Source: JBFGWM01 sp041588495 (GTDB taxonomy: Bacteria; Pseudomonadota; Gammaproteobacteria; Pseudomonadales; JBFGWM01). From it: DNA of 8,143 bases. The translations under genes and the position numbers were made by a program. The DNA lies in NCBI GenBank assembly GCA_041588495.1, contig JBFGWM010000125.1:1-8143 (forward strand), in the 5' to 3' direction. Below the pieces are notes generated by a model. The model ran no database searches, was not told where the DNA came from, and worked only from the letters and a program-made list of their open reading frames with translations. This document shows, one piece after another, positions 1-5,987 of this stretch; the first letter of the stretch is position 1, and each line of letters begins with the position of its first letter.

Positions 1-350
1 CATGCAATCGAACAGTCGCTGCGACAGGCGATGCGCACCGGACCGCCGCCCAGGTCCGGGCCCAGTGACGCGATGTCCGAGAGGTGGCGCAGGGGGATGT
101 TCCAGGACTCGTCGGCGTACCCCGAGGCATCGAACCCGATCAGGAAGAACACCAGGGCGCGGATTTCCAGCTGGTTGCTGATCACCACGTAGGCGGCCTT
201 GCGTTCGCCACCTGCCACGTCGCCGATGCCGACCACGCCATCGAGGATGGCCTCGAACTCCGCGAACATCATCTCCTTGCGGACAGAAATCCCCTGGTCA
301 TCCAGGAAGAAGATGGCCTCGTAGCTGTCGGACTGTCCGAATGGTTCCAT
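1..350 (-). CDS. Conserved-looking protein of unknown function, 5' part only
   Basis: The minus strand is open from ATG at 348-350 to the window edge, giving 116 codons that begin MEPFGQSDSYEAIFFLDDQG. The product looks soluble. An acidic N-terminal stretch with a conserved-looking SDSYEAIFFLDD segment is followed by a hydrophobic strand near residues 55-75 and a segment reading ESWNIPLRHL. It then has GPDLGGGPVRIACRSDC, with two cysteines near the cut end. Composition and codon use match the neighbouring genes, so I take it as real. I do not recognise the function and assign no domain. The chosen ATG has no good ribosome binding site. An excellent one lies upstream before another ATG at 394-396, but that frame is offset by one base and stops after about 31 codons. 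The true N-terminus may therefore carry a frameshift. The C-terminus is outside the window. Confidence 0.72.
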   Translation of the reverse strand, partial: MEPFGQSDSYEAIFFLDDQGISVRKEMMFAEFEAILDGVVGIGDVAGGERKAAYVVISNQLEIRALVFFLIGFDASGYADESWNIPLRHLSDIASLGPDLGGGPVRIACRSDCSIA

Positions 351-402
351 TGGGCGGGCATCCGTTGCGGGTCTTAACGGGCACAGGGAGATCCATGGCC
401 GG

Positions 403-408
403 CTCCCT
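403..408 (-). promoter_or_regulatory. Strong ribosome binding site before an out-of-frame ATG (394-396)
   Basis: On the minus strand AGGGAG lies six bases before ATG at 394-396, which is ideal spacing. That ATG opens a short frame starting MDLPVPVKTRNG, which is offset by one base from the large frame starting at 350. The two ATGs are 46 bases apart, so removing one base between them would fuse the frames. This is therefore the probable initiation site of the gene at 1-350. Confidence 0.5.
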
Positions 409-498
409 GAACCATATTAATGCAGGGTCACGGAGTCAGCCATCGGCGCGGGGCCGACAACGGACAAAACGGGACTGCAGATCCGCAGGGGTGCGGAA

Positions 499-585
499 TT
501 ACATTTCTACGGCGTCTTCTGAGAGCTCGTCGTCGTCCGCTTCGTCAAAATGCTGCTGCAGGATTTCTTCCTGATAGTCTTCCAT
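499..585 (-). CDS. Possible acidic small protein, 28 residues
   Basis: ATG at 583-585 opens a 28-codon frame that closes with TAA at 499-501. The peptide starts MEDYQEEILQQHF and then has a cluster of Asp and Glu (DEADDDELSED). It holds 13 acidic residues and no Lys or Arg. Its first half could form a short amphipathic helix. It lies alone in a gap of more than 300 bases, behind the tRNA operon and in the same direction as the gene at 1-350. The ribosome binding site is weak, and the upstream region (586-650) is clearly more AT-rich than its surroundings, as promoter regions often are. I do not recognise a family. The strong acidic bias is unusual for random sequence at this GC content, but a chance ORF of this length is easily possible. 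Confidence 0.35.
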   Translation of the reverse strand: MEDYQEEILQQHFDEADDDELSEDAVEM

Positions 586-653
586 AACTGTTGCTTGTAT
601 CAATCTGATTTATCACAAACAACTTTAGACGGAAACCAGGAAATTACCATTAC

Positions 654-695
654 GGTCCGATGACGAATGACGGCGGAGCGCCATGCATCGGAACC
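654..695 (-). terminator. Nested hairpin downstream of the tRNA operon, possible 3' end signal
   Basis: The arms 654-662 (GGTCCGATG) and 686-695 (CATCGGAACC) pair with one bulged base. Inside them 672-675 (GGCG) and 679-682 (CGCC) form a second stem with a three-base loop. Read on the minus strand, the structure starts 23 bases after the tRNA-Asp CCA end. It is followed by moderately U-rich sequence rather than a clean U tract. It may be a weak terminator or a 3' processing element of the tRNA transcript. Confidence 0.35.
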
Positions 696-718
696 ATGTC
701 GGGTGGGGTGAAGGGCGA

Positions 719-795
719 TGGCGGAGCGGACGGGACTCGAACCCGCGACCCCCGGCGTGACAGGCCGGTATTCTAACCAGCTGAACTACCGCTCC
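719..795 (-). tRNA. tRNA-Asp (anticodon GUC)
   Basis: The minus strand gives a complete 77-base cloverleaf including an encoded CCA end (719-721). The acceptor stem starts GGAGCGG, the D arm reads AGTTCAGCTGGTTAGAAT, and the T loop is TTCGAGT. The anticodon GTC lies at 759-761 in the loop CTGTCAC. It is very close to E. coli tRNA-Asp in length and sequence. It is the second gene of a two-tRNA transcript, 15 bases after tRNA-Val. Confidence 0.97.
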
Positions 796-810
796 GTGCC
801 CTTCGAAACT

Positions 811-886
811 TGGTGGGTGGAGAGGGGTTCGAACCCCCGACATCCGGCTTGTAAGGCCGGCGCTCTCCCAACTGAGCTATCCACCC
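811..886 (-). tRNA. tRNA-Val (anticodon UAC)
   Basis: The minus strand gives a complete 76-base cloverleaf with an encoded CCA end (811-813). The acceptor stem GGGTGGA pairs with TCCACCC, the D arm holds TAGCTCAGTTGGGAGAGC, and the T loop is TTCGAAC. The anticodon TAC lies at 851-853 within CTTACAA. It is the first gene of the tRNA operon and starts about 16 bases downstream of the -10 box at 903-908. Confidence 0.97.
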
Positions 887-902
887 GGCGTGAGGAAGGC
901 GC

Positions 903-930
903 ATTCTACCGGATGAAATGCGCCTGTCAA
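903..930 (-). promoter_or_regulatory. Strong sigma-70 promoter of the tRNA-Val/tRNA-Asp operon
   Basis: On the minus strand a perfect -35 box TTGACA (925-930) is separated by 16 bases from a near-consensus -10 box TAGAAT (903-908). GCGCC follows directly. A GC-rich discriminator of this kind is typical of stable-RNA promoters under stringent (ppGpp/DksA) control; that control is inferred here. The predicted start lies about 10 bases before the mature 5' end of tRNA-Val. The promoter sits just past the stop codon of the upstream reductase gene. Confidence 0.88.
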
Positions 931-953
931 TTGGCGACGGCGGGTTCCGCGTT

Positions 954-1949
954 TCAGGTGTCGGCGAGCATCTGCTGCGGGGCGAGGCCCGGCGAACCGG
1001 CGGCCGACTCGGCCGCGTGAACCAGTTGCACGATGCGCGCGTTGACCGGCGCGGGCAGGCCGTGGGCCTGCGCAAGGCGGACGATTTCCCCGTTCAGGTA
1101 GTCGACCTCGGTGGGCCGGCCGCGGGTGATGTCCTCCCACATCGAGGAGCGCGCGTTCTCGTCCATCTTCAGCATCGTCGAGGCCAGGCGGCGGAACAGC
1201 CAGTCCGGCAGGCGCAGCATGAAGGGCAGCAGGCCGGGAAAGATCTTGCCGGTGCGCGCCGGACGGATGCCGGCGGCGCGACAGGCGGCCAGCGCCTCGG
1301 CGATGCAGCGTGCCAGTACCTCGCGGTAGGCGCGCTGCGAGACCTGCGCACGCAGGGGGATGTCGGACAGCGCATTGATGGCATTGTTGAGATTCAGCAT
1401 CAGCTTGCCCCACAGCACGGCCTGCATGTCGGTGTAGCCGCTGGCCTCGAGGCCAGCGTCGCGGAACACGTCCAGCAGGCGGCGGCCGGCCGGGAGCTCG
1501 ACGGCAAGCACACCCTCGGTGCCACGGTGAAAATGCCCGCCCCCGTTGTTGACCACGTTCCAGGGCACCATGACCTGGGCGACCGGGTTGCCAGGCAGCG
1601 CCTTGCGCAGCACCTCGGCGTTGCGCACGCCGTTCTGCAGGCTGGCGACCAGGCAGGCCGGTTCCAGGTGAGGCGCCAGGGAGCGCGCGACGGGGTCGCT
1701 GTCGCGGCTCTTGACCGTGACCATGACCAGGTCCGCGCCGCGACACACGGCCGGGTCCTCGTCGATTTGCAGGCGCTCCGCGGGCACCGTGAAGTCACGG
1801 CCCTGGAGGTCCGTGGCACGCAGGCCGCCGGCGCGAATCTCGTCGCGAATGCGCGGGCGCGCCAGCATTACCACCTGCATGCCCGCGTTTGCACAGCAGG
1901 CGCCGACGTAACAGCCGATCGAGCCGGCACCGGCAATTGCAATTTTCAT
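954..1949 (-). CDS. panE: 2-dehydropantoate 2-reductase (ketopantoate reductase, ApbA/PanE family)
   Basis: This 331-residue protein matches the ketopantoate reductase family, which reduces 2-dehydropantoate to pantoate with NADPH in the cytosol for pantothenate and CoA synthesis. An N-terminal Rossmann motif GAGSIG spans residues 7-12. A strand ending VTVKS has Lys80, and LQNGV covers 104-108. The catalytic lysine is Lys182 in WGKLMLNLNN, equivalent to E. coli Lys176, with nearby conserved asparagines. The C-terminal helical domain has SSM at 268-270 and TEVDYLNG with Glu281, equivalent to the substrate-binding Ser and Glu of E. coli PanE. Length is slightly above the usual 290-320. The start ATG at 1947-1949 is preceded by GGAAG at 1956-1960. 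Many bacteria carry several paralogues acting on other 2-oxo acids, so the exact substrate is uncertain. No terminator separates it from the tRNA promoter 23 bases downstream. Confidence 0.9.
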   Translation of the reverse strand: MKIAIAGAGSIGCYVGACCANAGMQVVMLARPRIRDEIRAGGLRATDLQGRDFTVPAERLQIDEDPAVCRGADLVMVTVKSRDSDPVARSLAPHLEPACLVASLQNGVRNAEVLRKALPGNPVAQVMVPWNVVNNGGGHFHRGTEGVLAVELPAGRRLLDVFRDAGLEASGYTDMQAVLWGKLMLNLNNAINALSDIPLRAQVSQRAYREVLARCIAEALAACRAAGIRPARTGKIFPGLLPFMLRLPDWLFRRLASTMLKMDENARSSMWEDITRGRPTEVDYLNGEIVRLAQAHGLPAPVNARIVQLVHAAESAAGSPGLAPQQMLADT

Positions 1950-1968
1950 CGCGCACTTCCGTTCTGGC

Positions 1969-1985
1969 GCCCGGACTTTCCGGGC
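1969..1985 (-). repeat. Perfect 7-bp hairpin in the leader of the reductase gene
   Basis: GCCCGGA, a three-base loop CTT, and TCCGGGC form a perfect inverted repeat. It lies between a candidate -10 box (1993-1998) and the ribosome binding site of the reductase gene (1956-1960), so it would be in that gene's 5' leader. No U tract follows on either strand, so a simple terminator is unlikely. Confidence 0.5.
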
Positions 1986-1992
1986 TCAGGCC

Positions 1993-1998
1993 AGTATA
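1993..1998 (-). promoter_or_regulatory. Candidate -10 box for the reductase gene
   Basis: TATACT on the minus strand matches the -10 consensus at five of six positions and lies about 44 bases before the reductase start codon. No convincing -35 box is seen at the right distance, so this is a partial promoter call. Confidence 0.35.
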
Positions 1999-2063
1999 GA
2001 AAACCGGATCCGTGGCGGTCCTGTAATTGACCGGGTGGTGCGGTAAGCTGAAGCGAAACTGGC

Positions 2064-2069
2064 TAGAAT
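2064..2069 (+). promoter_or_regulatory. Candidate -10 box for the response regulator gene
   Basis: TAGAAT lies 67 bases before the start codon of the response regulator. The sequence at the -35 distance (CGGTAA) is poor. A TTGACC at 2027-2032 is too far away to pair with it. An activator-dependent promoter is possible, but this is a weak call. Confidence 0.25.
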
Positions 2070-2136
2070 TGGAATCGCACGGCACCGCGTCGGTGTTGCG
2101 GCAAATTCGAATCCAACGGACCCGCGAGCGAATTTC

Positions 2137-3084
2137 ATGCTGACACTTTCCGTCCTGCTTGTGGAAGACGATCCCGACGACCTGCGCCTGATCCAGGAGA
2201 TTCTCGATGCTCCGGAGAACCTGTGCCGCTACCGGATTCGTCACGCATCGAGTCGCACGGAATGTGAGCAGATGATTCGCGAGGAACCGCCGGACGTCAT
2301 CCTGGTCGACCTCAACCTCCCCGACAGCCGCGGCCTGGAAACCGTCGAGAACATCCTGTGGGAAGCGCCGGAATCCGCGGTGATCGCGGTGACCGGGGTC
2401 AAGGAGGCCGATCTCGCGCTCACCGCCATCCAGAGTGGCGCCCAGGAATATGTGTACAAGGACGAACGCCTGCCCACGGTGTTGCCCCACGTGGTGCCCT
2501 TCGCCTACGAGCGCAAGCGCATGCAGGCCTCGGGTGAGGAAGGCGGCAGTCGGGATCCGATCACCGAGCTACTCAATTTCGGCAATTTCATGGCGCGTCT
2601 GCGCAGCGCGATATCGGTTGCGCGCCGCCAGAGCAGCCTCCTCTGCCTGGGCTATTTCCGTTTCGGCACCGGAGCCGAGATGAACCTGGCGGAGATCCGC
2701 GAGCGCCTCGGGGCGCGCGGCACCAACACCCTGCTCCGTGATTTCGCCTCGCGCATCACCGACCAGGTCGACAGCGGGCTGGATGCCTGCCGGGTGCATG
2801 CGAGTTCCTACGTTGCGGTCCTTCACGGCGACAACGGCCCGCTGCTCCGCGAACGCATGGCCGCCATCGAGGCGAACCTCGCGCGGCCGTTCTTCATCGA
2901 GGGCGTGGATGACAACGTCATTCACCGCATCGACGTGCGGGTGATGCTCGGCACTTCCATGTTTCCCGACGACGTCGACGGGCCAAAGCCCGAGCAGGTC
3001 GCCCAGAAGCTGGTGTTCCTGGCCCAGTCGCAGATGCAGGAGAAGGGGGGCGGTGCGGCCCTCAGCAGCGTCGGAGGAACCTGA
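2137..3084 (+). CDS. Response regulator with receiver domain and degenerate GGDEF domain
   Basis: This 315-residue cytosolic protein has two parts. Residues 4-122 are a CheY-like receiver domain. It has acidic pair Asp11/Asp12, phosphoacceptor Asp58 in VDLNLPD, Thr86, Tyr105 and invariant Lys108, so it should accept phosphate from an unknown histidine kinase. Residues 140-305 follow the GGDEF pattern: DPITELLNFGNF stands where diguanylate cyclases have DxLTGLxNRRxF. The signature pentapeptide, however, is replaced by HASSY (221-225), keeping the flanking Arg219 and VAVL (226-229). The metal- and GTP-binding residues are gone, so I infer it cannot make c-di-GMP. It may act through binding of a partner or ligand. 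The start ATG has only a weak ribosome binding site. A 7-bp inverted repeat (2103-2109 with 2129-2135) ends just before it. It converges with the PilZ gene, leaving a 12-bp gap. Confidence 0.87.
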   Translation: MLTLSVLLVEDDPDDLRLIQEILDAPENLCRYRIRHASSRTECEQMIREEPPDVILVDLNLPDSRGLETVENILWEAPESAVIAVTGVKEADLALTAIQSGAQEYVYKDERLPTVLPHVVPFAYERKRMQASGEEGGSRDPITELLNFGNFMARLRSAISVARRQSSLLCLGYFRFGTGAEMNLAEIRERLGARGTNTLLRDFASRITDQVDSGLDACRVHASSYVAVLHGDNGPLLRERMAAIEANLARPFFIEGVDDNVIHRIDVRVMLGTSMFPDDVDGPKPEQVAQKLVFLAQSQMQEKGGGAALSSVGGT

Positions 3085-3096
3085 ACAGGATCTGTC

Positions 3097-3840
3097 TCAG
3101 GCCGCGCTCATGCGCAGGATGCGCCGTTGCCGCGAGGCGATGTAACCGGCGATCTGGCGCTTCTCGAAGCCGTTCAGGCTGACGAAACTTCCCCCCACCA
3201 CGGTGCCGGTCTCGTGCCCGGCGGACGCCTGTTCGAGGTTCCGTACCACCAGCTTGCAGTGAATGTCACCGACGCCGCCCAGATGCAGGTGGCAGTCGGG
3301 GATCACGCTGCGGCCGGCCTCGAGATCGCCCAGGTCGTGATCGACGAGCACCCGGATTCCGTCCGAGGACAGGTCGAGGACGTTGGCGTGCAGGGGGTGA
3401 CCGTTGACGCCATCGAGTACCGCGTGCACTTCGCCGCTGCCCTCGACCGGAAGCCGGTAGGCATCGCGACGCTGGTTGCGGTCCGCATCCAGGGGGATGT
3501 CCAGCACGTAGGCCGGTGTGTCCTCGGAGCGGTCGATGCCGGCCACGCGGGTCTCGAAACGCAGCGACTCGTCCCGGTTGCGGCAGGCCACCTGCAGGCG
3601 CGCGCCGGCGGGAAGCGCCGGGCTCGCGTTGACCGGGAACAACTCGTCGATGCGGAACGTTCCCTGTTCGGCATCGACGTCGAGAATCATGCTGCGGAAG
3701 GTTTCTTCCACGCCCGGGATCCGCACGTCGACAAATACGTGGTGGTCGCTCATGCGATCCAGCACCAGCGCGGTGTCGGCGAGGATGGAACGTTCCTGTT
3801 CCGTGTAGCGTGGCTTGCGACTGAAAATGAGGTCGAGCAT
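3097..3840 (-). CDS. PilZ-domain protein, YcgR-like, probable c-di-GMP receptor
   Basis: The 247-residue product fits a two-domain YcgR-like layout. The N-terminal part (about residues 25-118) resembles the PilZN/YcgR N-terminal beta domain. It is followed by a PilZ domain with the c-di-GMP-binding motifs RxxxR (Arg125-Asp-Ala-Tyr-Arg129) and DxSxxG (Asp156-Leu-Ser-Ser-Asp-Gly161). Both motifs are intact, so binding is likely. In E. coli and Salmonella YcgR acts as a flagellar brake; no flagellar gene is visible here, so the target is unknown. It lacks a signal peptide or membrane segment. The start is well supported by GGGAGG at 3849-3854. It lies 74 bases behind the SDR gene on the same strand and may be co-transcribed or have its own promoter. 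Its convergent neighbour is the receiver/degenerate GGDEF gene. Confidence 0.87.
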   Translation of the reverse strand: MLDLIFSRKPRYTEQERSILADTALVLDRMSDHHVFVDVRIPGVEETFRSMILDVDAEQGTFRIDELFPVNASPALPAGARLQVACRNRDESLRFETRVAGIDRSEDTPAYVLDIPLDADRNQRRDAYRLPVEGSGEVHAVLDGVNGHPLHANVLDLSSDGIRVLVDHDLGDLEAGRSVIPDCHLHLGGVGDIHCKLVVRNLEQASAGHETGTVVGGSFVSLNGFEKRQIAGYIASRQRRILRMSAA

Positions 3841-3898
3841 CCGTTCTGCCTCCCGTTGAATGATCCTGCAGACTGTATCGGCAGGCCGGGTTCGCTCT

Positions 3899-3917
3899 TG
3901 AGCCGGCGGCAGGCTCA
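3899..3917 (-). repeat. Hairpin at the stop codon of the SDR gene
   Basis: TGAGCC (3899-3904) and GGCTCA (3912-3917) pair across a seven-base loop, and the SDR stop codon lies inside the stem. No U tract follows on the minus strand, so termination before the PilZ gene is not established. It could slow decay from the 3' side or be incidental. Confidence 0.3.
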
Positions 3918-4925
3918 GGCGGGGAGGCAGCGCTCCACGTAGCGGCCAATGCGCTCGATCATCTGCGGGTATTCGACGAATGGCCTGAAACCCAGTTCCT
4001 CCCGGGCGCGGGTCACCGGGACCCGGTGCCGTGAGCCCACCAGGTTGAGGGCCTCGCGGGTCAGGGGTGGCCGGCTGGCGAGGTGCAGGGTGGAATAGAT
4101 GCCCTCTCCCGCGCTGGCGAGGACCCTGGCGAGGGCACGCGGCAATGGTCGTGGCGGCGGCGCCCCGGCGATGCGGGCCAGGTCGCGGAAATACTGCAGC
4201 CAGGTGATGCCGTCCTCGTCGCAGGCGTTGTAGATGCGCCCGGCGGCTTCCGGCGCCGCGCTGCGCAGCAGGATCTCCACGACATGGTCGACGCAGACCA
4301 GCCCCGCTGTGAAATCACCGCCCCCCACTAGTGCCGGAAGTCCGCGGCGCAGTTCCGCGATGACCCCGTGCACCCAGGGCTGGCTGCCCGGTCCGTACAC
4401 GTTCGCCGGGCGCACGATGGACAGCTTCAATCCATCGTCCCGCGCGGCCTGCAGCGCCAGTCGCTCCTGGGCCTGCTTGGCGCGGCTGTAGGGACCCTGG
4501 GCGCGCCCGTGGGGGTGGTCCTCGTCGCACACGTCCAGGCCGAGGCGGTCACCGTACACAACGATGCTGGAGGCCAGCACCACGCGTGTCTCCTGGCGCG
4601 AGGCGCAACGCAGCAGCACACTGGTGCCTCCCACGGTGACTTTTTCATGCAGTGCGGCCCCGCCCCAGTCGCCGACCACCGCGGCAAGATGGTACACGGT
4701 GGCGCAACCGCGCATCGCCTCCGCCACCGCGGCGGCATCGGTGATATCACCGCGCACCACCTCCACCTGGTCCTGCAGTTCCGGAAACAACGGACAGGCC
4801 GGTTCTCCCGGCAGCACCAACGCCCGCGCCGGGATTCCGGCCGCGACCAGGCGTTGCACCAAATGCTGGCCGATGAAACCGGAGGCCCCGGTCACCAGCA
4901 CGGGACCGGTCGGCAGTTCATTCAT
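3915..4925 (-). CDS. NAD(P)-dependent epimerase/dehydratase, extended SDR family
   Basis: This 336-residue protein is an extended short-chain dehydrogenase. The nucleotide-binding motif TGASGFIG spans residues 12-19, and RGDITD at 58-63 marks the adenine-site region. HLAA is at 79-82. The catalytic Ser119/Ser120 lie before VVYG, and the YxxxK pair is Tyr146/Lys150, followed by RPANVYGPG. The C-terminal third is the variable substrate domain. Family members act on nucleotide sugars, 3-beta-hydroxysteroids, terpenoid alcohols or similar, and the substrate cannot be read from sequence. It lacks a sugar-gene context, and its place in a TetR operon opposite an AtuA-family gene suggests a catabolic oxidoreductase (inference). 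Its ATG overlaps the stop of the upstream gene by eight bases (ATGAATGA) and has no clear ribosome binding site of its own, which points to translational coupling. Confidence 0.88.
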   Translation of the reverse strand: MNELPTGPVLVTGASGFIGQHLVQRLVAAGIPARALVLPGEPACPLFPELQDQVEVVRGDITDAAAVAEAMRGCATVYHLAAVVGDWGGAALHEKVTVGGTSVLLRCASRQETRVVLASSIVVYGDRLGLDVCDEDHPHGRAQGPYSRAKQAQERLALQAARDDGLKLSIVRPANVYGPGSQPWVHGVIAELRRGLPALVGGGDFTAGLVCVDHVVEILLRSAAPEAAGRIYNACDEDGITWLQYFRDLARIAGAPPPRPLPRALARVLASAGEGIYSTLHLASRPPLTREALNLVGSRHRVPVTRAREELGFRPFVEYPQMIERIGRYVERCLPA

Positions 4926-5976
4926 CGACGCGCGCCCCGTGCGGCAGGTCGAGGATGCCGAAAGCGGATTCGTGGAGGCTGCCCAGGTACAGCCGTGACT
5001 GGTGGCGCTCGATGCTGGTCAGGTAGGCCATGGGCCTGCCGTCGGGCTCCTGCAGGTTGTGCAGGATGTTCCCGTCCGCGTCCAGGCCGAGCACATGGGC
5101 CGCGAGTGGCGGGCCCGGAAACAGGGACAGGGGCAGGCGTGCAAGGACCCGGCGCACGGAGGGCCAGCCTGCCAGGGCCTCGAGGATCGCGCTGCGCGGG
5201 GTGGCGAGGGTCATCCAGTAACCGCCCTGGCCGTCCGAGGAGATGCCATCGGGAAACCCGGGCAGGCCGTCGATGAAGATCTCGCTTTGCCCGGCGCGCT
5301 CGCCACGCAGCCAGTAACGGTGTACCCGGTAGCGGCCGGTCTCCACGACCAGAACGAACGCGCCGTCCGGGCTGGCGGCCACGCCGTTGGCGAACTGCAG
5401 TCCGTCCACCAGCATGCGGGTCTCACCGGTGGCCGGATCGTGAACCAGCAGGCGGCCGTTGCCGCGTCCCTCGAAGATGTCGAGGCGGTATTCCGCGTAG
5501 CCGAAACGGTCGGAGGCGTCGCTGAAGTAAATGCGTCCGTCGGGGCCGACATCGACATCGTCGACGAAGCGGAACGGCCGGTCGCCGGCGCCGCTGGCGA
5601 GGACTTCAAGGCGTTCGTCGCGGTCGATGCGCAGCAAGCCGCGACCGGCGTCGGCGACCAGCAGGTTGCCCGCCGCGTCGAAGTCGAGGCCGAGTGGACG
5701 ACCACCCGTGTTGAGGATGGTCTCGTGCGTACCGGTTTCGGGGTCGACGCGCAGGATGCGCCCGTCGGCAAGCCCGACCCAGGCGCGCCCTTCCCCGTCG
5801 ATGGCGACGTCTTCCGGTCCCGTGCCCCCCGCGATTTCGACCCGCTGTATCGCGGCGAGCGCGCGGTTCTGCGGCCACTGGCGTGGCGGGTCCGGTTGCC
5901 AGGCGACGGGATCGACGCGCACCGGCCACAGCGCAAGGTACAGCGCGGCGGCCGTGACCAGGGCGACCGTGACCAT
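4918..5976 (-). CDS. Strictosidine synthase-like / SMP-30 superfamily beta-propeller protein with N-terminal anchor
   Basis: From ATG at 5974-5976 this is 352 residues. Residues 2-17 are a hydrophobic segment ending in LYLALW, so I expect a signal anchor with the propeller outside the cytoplasm. The rest resembles bacterial strictosidine synthase/APMAP-like proteins of the six-bladed SMP-30 superfamily. It has FVDDVDVGPDGRIYFSD (137-153), GLQFANGVAASPDG (192-205), ETGRYRVHRYWL (212-223) and GLPGFPDGISSDG (237 on). Glu55, Asn197 and Asp243 fall where the SMP-30 metal ligands Glu, Asn and Asp are expected, which suggests a metal-dependent lactonase or esterase-type hydrolase. Bacterial members do not normally make strictosidine, so the plant name should not be taken literally. 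It follows tetR by 11 bases and overlaps the SDR gene. A CTG at 5989-5991, overlapping the tetR stop codon, is an alternative start. Confidence 0.85.
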   Translation of the reverse strand: MVTVALVTAAALYLALWPVRVDPVAWQPDPPRQWPQNRALAAIQRVEIAGGTGPEDVAIDGEGRAWVGLADGRILRVDPETGTHETILNTGGRPLGLDFDAAGNLLVADAGRGLLRIDRDERLEVLASGAGDRPFRFVDDVDVGPDGRIYFSDASDRFGYAEYRLDIFEGRGNGRLLVHDPATGETRMLVDGLQFANGVAASPDGAFVLVVETGRYRVHRYWLRGERAGQSEIFIDGLPGFPDGISSDGQGGYWMTLATPRSAILEALAGWPSVRRVLARLPLSLFPGPPLAAHVLGLDADGNILHNLQEPDGRPMAYLTSIERHQSRLYLGSLHESAFGILDLPHGARVDE

Positions 5977-5987
5977 CGCGGCCGGCT

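Noticed and set aside
718..1020. Short frames on both strands over the tRNA genes (718-1020, 625-843, 773-1075)
   Set aside because: They translate the tRNA sequences themselves and have no other support.
877..1746. 289-codon minus-strand frame overlapping the reductase gene
   Set aside because: It is Arg, Pro and Gly-rich in the manner of a shifted reading of a high-GC gene and overlaps the reductase on the same strand.
918..2030. 370-codon plus-strand open frame opposite the reductase gene
   Set aside because: The minus strand carries the ketopantoate reductase with all key residues. The opposite frame has no recognisable motif and runs through the tRNA promoter.
2070..2136. Possible sigma-54 promoter before the response regulator
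   Set aside because: GG and GC elements are present, but their spacing does not fit the -24/-12 rule.
1795..2490. 231-codon minus-strand frame across the reductase-response regulator gap
   Set aside because: It overlaps two real genes and its sequence is antisense to the receiver domain; no independent support.
3127..3942. 271-codon plus-strand frame opposite the PilZ gene
   Set aside because: The minus-strand frame has intact PilZ motifs and a strong ribosome binding site, so the plus-strand frame is a shadow.
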